Of a stretch of DNA of 64,000 nt, positions 10,946-21,239 are shown piece after piece. This DNA is from Leptospira noguchii serovar Panama str. CZ214 (GTDB taxonomy: Bacteria; Spirochaetota; Leptospiria; Leptospirales; Leptospiraceae): NCBI RefSeq assembly GCF_000306255.2, contig NZ_AKWY02000018.1, positions 54,955 to 118,954 on the forward strand, in the 5' to 3' direction. The notes below the pieces were generated by a model. That model was not told the DNA's origin. It saw only the letters and a list, made by a program, of their open reading frames with translations, and did no database searches. The position numbers were made by a program, and so were the translations under genes. Positions within the stretch are counted from its first letter, which is position 1, and each line of letters starts with the position of its first letter.

Positions 10946-12160
10946 ATGGGAATCCAAGAAACAAACCGCAATTTTGCGATCGGATTAGACGCTCGTATGA
11001 TTTCTCATTCCGGCATCGGAATGAGGATTCGAGGGCTTTTAAAATATCTAGGCCCAATTGCAGAAAAAGAAAAAATTCAAATCTATCTTTTTGGCGATAT
11101 AAAAACGATTCAAAACGAAGGAATCGTTTGTCATGAATTTTCCGGTTTTAAACAAAATCAAAATCCAATCACAGATAAACGTAAAACGATTCGAAACATA
11201 AAAGATTTCTCATATCCTGTAATTTCATATCGTACCCCGATCTATTCCTTTTCCGAATTTTTAGGTCATCCTTGGATGAATCAAATGGACTTTCTAGACA
11301 TTCCTCATTTCAACGCACCTCTTATTTATCTTCATAAATCAATTGTAACAATTCATGATATTATTCCGTTTCGAATGAAGGAATTTCATTCAAGTTTCGT
11401 AAAACAAATTTATATGCAGATTGTGTTTCGTTTGATTCGATCGTTTTCAAAAAAAGTTGTGTCCGTCTCTGAACACACTGCGATGGATTTAGAATCTGTA
11501 TTCGGTTTTTCTAAAGAAGAAACGAAACTAATTTATAACGGTATAGACCATTCCGTTTTTTATCCGGCCACCACTTCTGAAAAAAAGAATTTTTTAAAAA
11601 AATATAATCTCAAAGAAGGTTATTTATTGAGCGTTGGAATTGGCAAAGGTCATAAAAATTTAAACTTAGTTTTAGACGTTTTAAAAATTCTTTGGAATTC
11701 TAAACTTTTAAAAACCAAATGGGTGTTAGGTGGCACATCCGGAAAAATCCCAGACTATTTACAATCGTATACAATCGGTTACGAAGATCAAATTCTTTCC
11801 ATAAAAAGACTAACCTTAGACGAACTTCGTTGTCTTTATTCCTGTGCAGGTCTTCTCATCTTTCCTTCAAAATACGAAGGTTTTGGATTTCCTCCTCTGG
11901 AAGCACAAGCCTGCGGTTGTCCAGTAATCTCTTCCAACGCGACAGTAATGCCTGAAATTTTACAAGACAGCGTGTTGTATTTTTCTCCTGAAGATCAGGC
12001 TGATTTAGAGAACCTTCTAAAAGATTTTTTAAAAAACCGTAGTTCCATGAAAAAATTGATCTTCAATGGCAAAAAAAACTCCGCAAGATTTTCGTGGAAA
12101 AAAGCGGCTTCTGAAACTTTAGAAGTTTATAAAAACCTTTTAGAAAAAATTTCTAAATGA
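10946..12160 (+). CDS. glycosyltransferase family 4 (GT-B fold)
   Basis: Transfers a sugar from a nucleotide donor, probably in surface polysaccharide or glycolipid assembly. A GT-B fold is indicated by an N-terminal lobe without clear membrane segments and a C-terminal donor-binding lobe with VLGGTSGKIPDYL and KYEGFGFPPLEAQACGCP (the EX7E-type motif, about residues 310-325). The start at 10946 (MGIQETNRNFAIGLDARM) is supported by the conserved IGLDARM strand beginning at about residue 12. Acceptor and donor are unknown. It is followed, in the opposite direction, by a sugar-nucleotide epimerase gene, which fits a polysaccharide role. Confidence 0.85.
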   Translation: MGIQETNRNFAIGLDARMISHSGIGMRIRGLLKYLGPIAEKEKIQIYLFGDIKTIQNEGIVCHEFSGFKQNQNPITDKRKTIRNIKDFSYPVISYRTPIYSFSEFLGHPWMNQMDFLDIPHFNAPLIYLHKSIVTIHDIIPFRMKEFHSSFVKQIYMQIVFRLIRSFSKKVVSVSEHTAMDLESVFGFSKEETKLIYNGIDHSVFYPATTSEKKNFLKKYNLKEGYLLSVGIGKGHKNLNLVLDVLKILWNSKLLKTKWVLGGTSGKIPDYLQSYTIGYEDQILSIKRLTLDELRCLYSCAGLLIFPSKYEGFGFPPLEAQACGCPVISSNATVMPEILQDSVLYFSPEDQADLENLLKDFLKNRSSMKKLIFNGKKNSARFSWKKAASETLEVYKNLLEKISK

Positions 12161-12333
12161 ATTCATATATTCAAAAAATTTGATATTTTTTAAATACAAA
12201 AATTTATAAGTTTCAAATAAAAATAATTACGATAATTTACATAACGTTTTTTTAAACTACGCGTGAAAGTCTTAATCCATTCTGAAAAGAAAAAAGTGGC
12301 ACGATAGGCAGTCTTGATACATCCAAAATCATG

Positions 12334-13293
12334 TTAGTTTAAAATAGATCGAATCCCTTTTTCAAAATCCGTTTTGAATCGAAAACCCAATTCTTTTTGA
12401 ATCCGAACCGAATTTACAATTGAAGATTCCTGAATGTATTCTAAATTGATTTTTCTTTTAGAAAATTTAGATAATAATATATTTATCATATTCAATAAAA
12501 AAAATATTAAACCTTTTAGTTTTAACTTAAGAAAAAATTTTTCCGGATTTAACTTTGAAAAAATAATTTCTATATCTTCGGAAGATAAAGCGATTGGATA
12601 TGCTACGTTGAATATTTTTCCGGAAGCTAAATTCCATTTTTTTAATACAATCAAAATAGCTTCCACAACGTCAAAAGAATAAACAACAGATTTTTTAAAA
12701 TTAGGATTTCCGGAATAAAGTAAAATCCCATACCGAAATAATTTTAAAAGTTTATTTAAAAAACTTTTATTTGTCGGACCGTAAACGGAAGCGATTCTAA
12801 GAATTACAAAAGGATTTTTAGATTTCTTTACCATAGACTCACACTCTATTTTTGAAATCGCATAAAAAGTATTTCCGTTTAACGCAGATGTTTCAGTAAC
12901 GGGCCGATCCGAAAAACCATAAACCGAAGAAGAACTAGAAAATAAAATTTTAGTCGTACGATTTTTAGAAGCAAACTGAAGTATCTTTCGGGTTGAAAGT
13001 TCGTTCCCTTTTTTATATTCTTCCAAGGTGGAAGCCTGACCGCTCACTTTTCCCGCAAGATGAATGATAAATTCTGGTTTTTCTCGGATCGAAAAATCAG
13101 AATCATCCTCAAGATCCACTTCATAAAAAATAAAATTAGAATGAAACCGAATCGTATCCGGAAAAGAAGAAAATTTTCTTCCAATACAAATCACTCTATA
13201 ACTTTTAAGTAATTCAGGAACGAGCACTAAACCCAAGGAACCGCTACCACCAGTTACTAAAATTGTTTTTTTTAAATTCACTTTCTCGTTCAT
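12334..13293 (-). CDS. NAD-dependent epimerase/dehydratase (extended SDR)
   Basis: A nucleotide-sugar epimerase or dehydratase of the extended short-chain dehydrogenase group. The nucleotide-binding TGGSGSLGL is near the N-terminus, SSSSVYGFSD supplies the catalytic serine region and YAISKIECE carries the YxxxK pair. The ATG at 13293 (MNEKVNLKKTILVTGG) is preferred over a TTG eight codons upstream. The C-terminal third is very A+T-rich and lysine-rich. Convergent with the preceding glycosyltransferase. The exact sugar is not predictable. Confidence 0.85.
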   Translation of the reverse strand: MNEKVNLKKTILVTGGSGSLGLVLVPELLKSYRVICIGRKFSSFPDTIRFHSNFIFYEVDLEDDSDFSIREKPEFIIHLAGKVSGQASTLEEYKKGNELSTRKILQFASKNRTTKILFSSSSSVYGFSDRPVTETSALNGNTFYAISKIECESMVKKSKNPFVILRIASVYGPTNKSFLNKLLKLFRYGILLYSGNPNFKKSVVYSFDVVEAILIVLKKWNLASGKIFNVAYPIALSSEDIEIIFSKLNPEKFFLKLKLKGLIFFLLNMINILLSKFSKRKINLEYIQESSIVNSVRIQKELGFRFKTDFEKGIRSILN

Positions 13294-13418
13294 GAGACCA
13301 TCGTGATACTTTAACAAGTATAAAGAAGAATTTTTTAAGAGTTGTTTTGATTTTTACTCTCGACAGAGTAAAAACAAAAACGATAGTTGTGCTTCAAAAT
13401 TCAAACTTAGAGAAAACA

Positions 13419-13793
13419 ATGATAAAAAATATTTTTTCAACGATTTTAATTCTAACATGTGTCTTAACGTTTTTCTTTTGCAGTTCCGAAGAAAAAAAAC
13501 AACCTACTCGGCAAGAATATCAACCCAATTCGGACATCAGAACTTTTGAAGTAGGAATGATTAAGGAAGGGGATAAACGGATCAAAGCGGAAGCGGTTTT
13601 GGGAACACCTTCGGTAGAATTGAACACACAAGACGGTGCGGTTTTAGAATGGTATTTGGTTTCCACCGATTATCAAAAAAATTCTTATAAAACGTTAGCC
13701 GAAAGGCCTGCAACCATTACCGAAGATACTAAGTTTATTAAACTGACAATTGATAAAAAAGGTGTAATTAAAAAAATGGAATATAAACTCTAA
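13419..13793 (+). CDS. small lipoprotein, weak BamE/SmpA-like motif
   Basis: A 124-residue predicted lipoprotein. The ATG at 13419 opens a typical type II signal peptide (MIKNIFSTILILTC) with the lipobox-like FFFC at about residues 18-21. The mature part has RTFEVGMIKEGDKRIKAEAV followed by LGTPS, reminiscent of the GMTxxxVxxxLGxP segment of BamE/SmpA-type lipoproteins, then a short beta region ending with KKMEYKL. The earlier in-frame ATG at 13347 would place 24 charged residues before the signal peptide, so it is rejected. Function unknown; the BamE resemblance is weak. Confidence 0.65.
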   Translation: MIKNIFSTILILTCVLTFFFCSSEEKKQPTRQEYQPNSDIRTFEVGMIKEGDKRIKAEAVLGTPSVELNTQDGAVLEWYLVSTDYQKNSYKTLAERPATITEDTKFIKLTIDKKGVIKKMEYKL

Positions 13794-14153
13794 TCTAAGA
13801 AAGTCGTCCCAAAGTTGTGAAGAAACCAAAAACCATAACTAACCCACAATCTGAGAAGTACTTTGAATTACAAGGATCAAAAATGCAGATTTTTTAAGTG
13901 TTCGGACAGAAATGAATACTTGCAAAAAGTATAATTTTCTGATAAAGAAGAATCTCTAAGTACACAGCCAACCTTTTCACGGAAGATCGTAATATTTCCG
14001 ACGGATTATCTTCAGATCCAAGTAATTGTGGAGTTGGTTATGATTACAGGCAAAGACTGAATTAATCGAACACCAATAAAAAACGTTTTACTGAGTTCAA
14101 GAAACGAAACGCTGCATTCCACAAAAATGCGGAAATTCATATCAAATTATATT

Positions 14154-14366
<213 letters not shown>

Positions 14367-14467
14367 AATATTCAAAAATCATTCGAAATGATGGTTCTTA
14401 TGAAAACTAACGTTCTTTGTCAGGAATTCAAAAATGATTGATTATCAGATTTTGAGACAAATTCTTT

Positions 14468-15256
14468 CTAATCCGCAACGTCATCTTCCAGTAAATCTAA
14501 TCCAGTAAATCCTATCAAAAAATCCAGAAGTTCCACGGGATTAAAACCAATTCTGAGCCCCGCGTAAATACCTAAATAAACCTCGATCTGATAAAGAAAA
14601 CTTTTTGGATAACCATCTTTTCTTTTATTAAAATTTTGTAATGCATTTTGTACGGCTGGATCGTTTTTATCTAAATTTTGTTTTTCTATGAACCTTTTGT
14701 AAAACTCTTCCTTCTTTTTTCTTCTTCTTTCTGCAACAGGAATGTTATAAAAAGAAAGATAACGTAGTTTTTGACTTTTGATATTATATCTTTCGTTTAA
14801 AAATTCAGGGACCTTATCTCCTGGAGTTTTAGAGTCTTCTAAATTTTTTAATTCCTCCGTAGTTTCTAAAGAAATTGTTTCTGGTGATTCAGTTTCAGAA
14901 GTTTGCGTTTCCACTCCTAAAGGAAAAAAAGTATCTCCTCCTAAAATTCCGAAGATCAATTGTTGAGATCGATACGAACCAAAATAACCTCCTCGAAGTC
15001 CATAACCTTTTCCTAAATCTCTTTTGCCGGAAGCGGATTCTCCACCTTGAAAAACAAAACCTGCGGCTAAAGGACCGATTCTAACTCCTGCCCCATAACC
15101 TGGAGTTTCCACTCCTACAGTAAATATATCTTTTAAATCGTTTTTTCTATTTTGAAAATACGTGGCACAATTGATAAAGCTGATCAGAAAGTAACTTAAG
15201 AATAAGTAAAAAAGAAAAAATCCGTTATACTTTCTTGTGGAATTCGATAAAGTCAC
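14468..15256 (-). CDS. predicted lipoprotein of unknown function
   Basis: A 262-residue protein with a charged start, a hydrophobic stretch and the lipobox ISFINC (about residues 25-30), then a glycine-rich region (VETPGYGAGVRIGPLAAGFV and GKGYGLRGGYFGSYRS) that looks like short beta strands. A charged linker follows, with RRRKKKEEFYKRFIEK at about 178. The end (YLGIYAGLRIGFNPVELLDF) repeats the glycine/beta character. This composition is common in leptospiral outer-surface lipoproteins of undefined role. The following gene is divergent. No enzymatic motif. Confidence 0.6.
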   Translation of the reverse strand: MTLSNSTRKYNGFFLFYLFLSYFLISFINCATYFQNRKNDLKDIFTVGVETPGYGAGVRIGPLAAGFVFQGGESASGKRDLGKGYGLRGGYFGSYRSQQLIFGILGGDTFFPLGVETQTSETESPETISLETTEELKNLEDSKTPGDKVPEFLNERYNIKSQKLRYLSFYNIPVAERRRKKKEEFYKRFIEKQNLDKNDPAVQNALQNFNKRKDGYPKSFLYQIEVYLGIYAGLRIGFNPVELLDFLIGFTGLDLLEDDVAD

Positions 15257-15362
15257 ATACCCACTCTCTTGTGATTTATTGGTTAGGCAACCCGGAAAAA
15301 GAAAATGAAAGATTCGTTTTCTGATTGTTTCTCAAATTCTTAAGGTCTCAATAGAAAATAAA

Positions 15363-17792
15363 ATGGAAGAAATAAAATCATCCGTAATCATCCCTGAAAA
15401 TATCGCCGTTTTGGGAGGCGGGCCGATGGGGATTTATCTTTCTACATATCTTTCTCCCAAGGCAAAAGAAATTTATCTATGGTATGACGATCGGAAAAAA
15501 GCCGCAAAAATAGAAAAAGAAAGAATCGCTTCCCTACTTGAAGATTCAATCTCAGTTCCTGAAAACGTTCGTATTAAAAGTGAATTTGATTTTTTAAAAA
15601 ACGGTTCTTGGGTAATAGTCATAGCAGTACCTTCTAGATTAATGGAAGGAATCTTGGACGAATTGTCTAAAGTTTTGGATAAAAATTCTTCACATTTTAT
15701 TTTTACGTTTACAAAAGGACTTCTATCCACATCCACAAGGAAAAAAACAAACTGCATTACATATTCTGAATATTTGCAAAAACTGTCCGTCACAGGAGGA
15801 TTTAAAGATGTAGAATATACCGCCGTAAACGGACCGAACTTATTGGGAGAACTCAAACGAGGACACCATAGTTTTTATTCCTTGGCTTCTTCCGGAACTA
15901 AATCCATCGAAATTTTTGAAAATTTATTTTGTGGTTCTGGTAATCATACAAAAACCTACGAAGATATAGCAGGTTTAGAAGTGTTTGGAGCAATGAAAAA
16001 TCCGATCGCGATCGCTTGTGGAATCGCCTCCGGAATTCCAGAATGTGGAAGCAACTTCGAAGGAGAATTGATCAGTTTAGGTTATTCCGAAATTACTACT
16101 TTTTTGAAAGCGCTCGAAATTCCAACTCAACTGGTTCAAGAATATGGACTTGCCGATCTAATCGCTTCCTGCACTTCTCGGTATAGTCGAAATAAAGCAT
16201 ACGGCCACCGATTTGTACATAAATTGATTTCGGGAGAAGATCGCCCCAATTTGATCGAAAGGATAGAATTATTTTTTAATCCCGCAGAATTCATTCAAAA
16301 AGAAGTAAGCCAAAGTGAAAGCCACGTAGAAGGAGCCTTTGCACTTGCTTCGATTATTTCTTTAGCCGAAGAAAAAAATACAGAAATTCCACTTTATGAT
16401 ACACTATTTCAAATACTTACTAGAAGAGTTTCTCCAACTGAACTGATTCGTTTTGTATCCAAATCCACATCCGACGAAGTCCGCCACATTTCTAAAATCG
16501 CCACGAAACGTTCCGGTTTGGGAATGGCTTCTGGAAAAAAATTTCAGGAAGCCTTGAGTAAAAATGTACTAAGGCGTATCAATGGACAACCTGGAATGAC
16601 GGATCGTATTCTCAAACAATCTTCTCTTCTTATAAAATCTTTAGAAAAAAGATACCAAGAAGCGAAAGAATCTAACGATGCCACCGATCTATTACAAATC
16701 CCTAAAGAGATACAATTTTGGGACGAAGTAGAAAAAAAATTTCAGGAAACCGGGAACAAGGATTTAACAAGAATATTAGATTTTTATGTTACTGAAATCG
16801 CTGACGATTATAAACCTTTTTTAAGGGACGCATTGATTCATTTGATTGCTCCGGCTCGGTATGTTTTAAGCGGTTTTAAATCAGGCGCGGGATTACCCAA
16901 GATAGGCGGTTGTATCAAAGAAGTTAAGGCGCTCGCTTCTAGATATGATATACTCTATACTCCGACTCATAGGTCTCATTTGGATTCGATCGAAGTAGCC
17001 TTCGGATTAAAATGGTTAGGATTACCAGTGCCTAGATACGCCGCGGATAAAAAAGTAATGGCTACCCCTGGACTTGCCAGCGTTCTAAAATCTTTAGGCG
17101 CATATATGGTAGATAGAAAACGAAATCGAAATATTCTATATTTAGAATGTTTAACTCAGTATTCTACAATGATGTTAGAAGCTGGAATTCCCACATTGGT
17201 ATATCCGGAAGGAACCCGTTCAAGAACCGGGGGAATTTTACCGATCAAAACCGGAATTTTATCCACATCTGTAGAAGCATACAAACATACCGGTTCCGAA
17301 GTGATCGTTGTTCCGATCGTATTGTCTTATGAAAACGTTCCCGAAGACGAAGAATTTTGTGGCAAAGATAAAAAACCAGGTTTTAAGGATTTTTTCTATA
17401 AAAGAAAAGAAGTATATATGGATCTTTGTGAACCTATACCGGTTTCAAGATATATACACGAAGAAGATCCCACAGGATCGATAGGATTTGAGATTACTCA
17501 AGGTTGGAAAAAATATAGAAGAATTCTACCGAATCAACTTGTAGCGCGTATGATCTTAGAAACCGGAGGAGAAGTTGCAACGGACGAACTTAAAAATCTA
17601 ATTAAAGAAACGTTACTAACCAAAAAAGGAAATTATCTCATTCAGGATTCAAATGAAATTTTGAAACGAGGACTTAAAATATTAAAACAGAGAAAGATAA
17701 TATTTTTGGACAACGAAAACATAAAAGTATTAGATAAGGATTTAATACAATACTATGCGAATATGTGTTCAGACGATTCTTCTTACTCATAA
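15363..17792 (+). CDS. fusion of glycerol-3-phosphate dehydrogenase (GpsA-like) and glycerol-3-phosphate acyltransferase
   Basis: A single 809-residue chain covering two successive steps of phospholipid synthesis: DHAP to sn-glycerol-3-phosphate, then acylation to lysophosphatidate. Residues about 10-340 match GpsA: dinucleotide-binding VLGGGPMGIYLS, GPNLLGELKRG, the catalytic-lysine segment EVFGAMKNPIAIACGI and GLADLIASCTSRYSRNKAYG. Residues about 480-720 match the PlsB/PlsC acyltransferase group: HRSHLD (HX4D), GAYMVDRKRNRN, YPEGTRSRTGG and VIVVPIVLSYENVP. All catalytic blocks appear intact in both halves. About 60 residues at the C-terminus are helical and unassigned. Total length resembles PlsB by coincidence, but the N-terminus is clearly dehydrogenase. 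Single gene. Confidence 0.85.
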   Translation: MEEIKSSVIIPENIAVLGGGPMGIYLSTYLSPKAKEIYLWYDDRKKAAKIEKERIASLLEDSISVPENVRIKSEFDFLKNGSWVIVIAVPSRLMEGILDELSKVLDKNSSHFIFTFTKGLLSTSTRKKTNCITYSEYLQKLSVTGGFKDVEYTAVNGPNLLGELKRGHHSFYSLASSGTKSIEIFENLFCGSGNHTKTYEDIAGLEVFGAMKNPIAIACGIASGIPECGSNFEGELISLGYSEITTFLKALEIPTQLVQEYGLADLIASCTSRYSRNKAYGHRFVHKLISGEDRPNLIERIELFFNPAEFIQKEVSQSESHVEGAFALASIISLAEEKNTEIPLYDTLFQILTRRVSPTELIRFVSKSTSDEVRHISKIATKRSGLGMASGKKFQEALSKNVLRRINGQPGMTDRILKQSSLLIKSLEKRYQEAKESNDATDLLQIPKEIQFWDEVEKKFQETGNKDLTRILDFYVTEIADDYKPFLRDALIHLIAPARYVLSGFKSGAGLPKIGGCIKEVKALASRYDILYTPTHRSHLDSIEVAFGLKWLGLPVPRYAADKKVMATPGLASVLKSLGAYMVDRKRNRNILYLECLTQYSTMMLEAGIPTLVYPEGTRSRTGGILPIKTGILSTSVEAYKHTGSEVIVVPIVLSYENVPEDEEFCGKDKKPGFKDFFYKRKEVYMDLCEPIPVSRYIHEEDPTGSIGFEITQGWKKYRRILPNQLVARMILETGGEVATDELKNLIKETLLTKKGNYLIQDSNEILKRGLKILKQRKIIFLDNENIKVLDKDLIQYYANMCSDDSSYS

Positions 17793-18539
17793 CTAAATCA
17801 TAAAGTATCTAATCAAATGGTTTATACTTCAATCATGTGAATTCTGCGTAAGAAGAATTGGGCGAATCTGGCTTGCCACAGGCAGCCGGAGCGTGCTTTC
17901 AGCTCCAGTCAATAAATTGCATTAAAAAAACGTTATACAATATTTCGTTTTGAATTACAATTTAATTATAGAACGCGATCTGTCGAACGATCCATGGAGA
18001 GTGAGACGGCTTTAATTTGAGAGAGCGTTCTGCTGAGTTTCTCTACGCTTCAATCACTTTCACATTGGATTATATCGAACTTACAGGAAAAGGTATTTTA
18101 CGTCGTGATAAACATTGGGGTACTTAATTTTATAGAGATCGGCGATGAAAACGAACCAAACAAAGAACATTTAATTCATATCATATGAACGAAATTTCTA
18201 GAAACTACTACAAAAATAGTACAAGTCTAAAATCGTCCAAATACCACCATTCAAAACAATCGTGAAAAGAAAGAATTCGTAGTTCTAAGAAATCTGAATT
18301 TTACAGACAAATTTTGAAAATGTAGGAACTCATACAATTGGGAAACTACGATAAAACTCACGTAAAATCTTATAAAATAGACATAATCTCTAGGAACTAC
18401 CGCATTTATTTTATTACTACAAAATCCAAAAAAATCAAATTTTGTATGAAATTGTAGTTTTATAACTACGATCACCAAACAAAGATTTTACGAAAAAACA
18501 ATTAAAGATCGTTAGCTTTTGAATTGAATAAAAATCCAC
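17793..18539. other. long intergenic stretch with family C element and short dyads
   Basis: No gene is supported. Family C copy at 17831-18090. From 18300 to 18480 several GTAG...CTAC dyads occur (for example GTAGTTTTATAACTAC near 18453), related to the dispersed GGGAACTAC motif. Confidence 0.55.
17831..18090 (+). repeat. family C dispersed repeat (about 260 bp)
   Basis: Left part ATGTGAATTCTGCGTAAG then ATTGGGCGAATCTGG; middle CTTTCAGCTCCAGTCAATAA; then GATCCATGGAGAGTGAGAC and CTGCTGAGTTTCTCTACGC; degenerate right end CGAACTTACAGG. The same blocks in the same order occur at 45718-46044. About 45 bp to the left (for example GTTTATACTTCAATCATGTG) is also shared between these two copies, so the true boundary may be further out. 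Confidence 0.65.
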
Positions 18540-19703
<1,164 letters not shown>

Positions 19704-19860
19704 AGTCTAGGACAAGTTGGAAGAATGAGTGGAAAGATCAAAAAGAAAATTAAAATTAACAACAAAATTCTATCGTCTAATTCAAAGTTGTAGCCGTTTC
19801 TTACATTTTTAGAATAAATTTTTACAGTAATTAATATATTCTAAAAATCAAATATATAAT

Positions 19861-21021
19861 TTATTTATTTTTTATTCTAGAATTTTGATAATCAACGTAA
19901 TCAATTTCGTTTTTATTTAAACGAATTGCTCCCTTAGGAGTATGCAAAATTAATGTGTTGCCAACTTGAGTAACGATCGCACCCGAAAATTTTGAACCGT
20001 CCTCTTTTACTACAGTTTCAAGAACATTATAATATTTATAAATTTCAGATTCATATTTTAAAACGTTCGCTTCTATCTTTGCTTGAATTTTGTTCAAGGC
20101 TTGATCCAATTTGGAACTTTGATCTCGCTCAATTTCTGAAGAAACCGAAGAAATAAAAGGTTGAATTTCATTCGAATCTTGTTCGGCTAAAGCCTGATCA
20201 ATTAAAATCTGGTCTGCATGAACAAGAGTTTCTATCTCTGCAATTTCTTGAGGAGTTTCTACAAAAGTAGCTTTTTGAAGACCGAAATTTTCGATCTTCT
20301 GAATCATAGTAAACTCTTTAGAAATATCTTCTTTGTTTTCCACTTTTGTCGCAATGAGCTGAATCATTCGATCCAGACTTGGCTTTATAAGAGAAACCTC
20401 GCCTTTTTCTAAAACAACTTCGTTTTTTTCTAAAAATATTATAAATTTATTATATTCCTTCTCATTCATCGTTTTGAATTTTTCTAAAATTTTACTCGGA
20501 ATTTTAAAATTCATCCCAACTGCACCTTCATAAACTTTTACTTCAGGAGATTGAAGACCATCCGCAAGTTTTAATGTAAAAACACTTCCTCGAACACCCG
20601 CGACCGTTGTGGAAGTGGAAATAAAAAAAGACTCATCCGTTTTAAGTTTGTTAGTCCTAACCAACAATTCTCCAGATTGAAAATAAAGATTTGTTTCTTT
20701 ATGTTGTTTGTTTGGAAGATTTTTTAAAATAAGTTCTGTATAAGGTTTTATTCGAATCAGATTTCCATTTCCAGATTGAATATCAACCGATCCGGAAAAA
20801 GTTCGAATCAGATCGCATTCTTGCAAAATTAAGCCTGTGGAAGAAGGTAAAATTTTTCCATATCTAACAATTTCAACTTCGCCAGTATGAAATATTACAA
20901 CCATTTTTGAAGAAACAATTTCTTTTGGAAAAAACAAATACGCAATGAGATTGCAAGAGAAAAACAAATTCAAGATGAGAGTAAAAATGAGAAAGATTGA
21001 AAAAAAAAATTTTTGCATCAT
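19861..21021 (-). CDS. FecR-domain lipoprotein
   Basis: An exported lipoprotein: MMQKFFFSIFLIFTLILN then FFSC (lipobox, about residues 21-24). Residues about 50-155 form a FecR-type beta domain, with the signature STTVAGVRGSVFTL near residue 135. The middle (about 200-320) is charged and helical, with repeated acidic segments. The C-terminal 50 residues (GAIVTQVGNTLILHTPKGAI and LNKNEIDYVDYQ) resemble a small Sm-like/beta-barrel motif. The ATG at 21021 is preferred; an ATG at 21033 would add four residues. FecR domains elsewhere control sigma factors, but no sigma or TonB receptor gene is adjacent, and in leptospires such lipoproteins are usually stand-alone surface proteins. Confidence 0.75.
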   Translation of the reverse strand: MMQKFFFSIFLIFTLILNLFFSCNLIAYLFFPKEIVSSKMVVIFHTGEVEIVRYGKILPSSTGLILQECDLIRTFSGSVDIQSGNGNLIRIKPYTELILKNLPNKQHKETNLYFQSGELLVRTNKLKTDESFFISTSTTVAGVRGSVFTLKLADGLQSPEVKVYEGAVGMNFKIPSKILEKFKTMNEKEYNKFIIFLEKNEVVLEKGEVSLIKPSLDRMIQLIATKVENKEDISKEFTMIQKIENFGLQKATFVETPQEIAEIETLVHADQILIDQALAEQDSNEIQPFISSVSSEIERDQSSKLDQALNKIQAKIEANVLKYESEIYKYYNVLETVVKEDGSKFSGAIVTQVGNTLILHTPKGAIRLNKNEIDYVDYQNSRIKNK

Positions 21022-21239
21022 ACTTATCCACATAATCTTTTAAATTCAATACAAAGCCCTTTTTCAAAAGAGATCATAATAATGAATCAAAAACATTTTG
21101 TAAAAATATTTTATTTTAAGACCTAAATCAATTCAAGCCACTTGAGTAATACAACATTTCCGTCAAAACAAATTTTTAAAGAATAAGCGCAAAAAATTAT
21201 TTAAAATATTAAAATTTATAAATATAATAAAAGTTAGAA

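Noticed and set aside
10876..11136. Plus-strand 86-residue frame at the glycosyltransferase start
   Set aside because: It is a shadow frame overlapping the real gene at 10946 and lacks conserved features.
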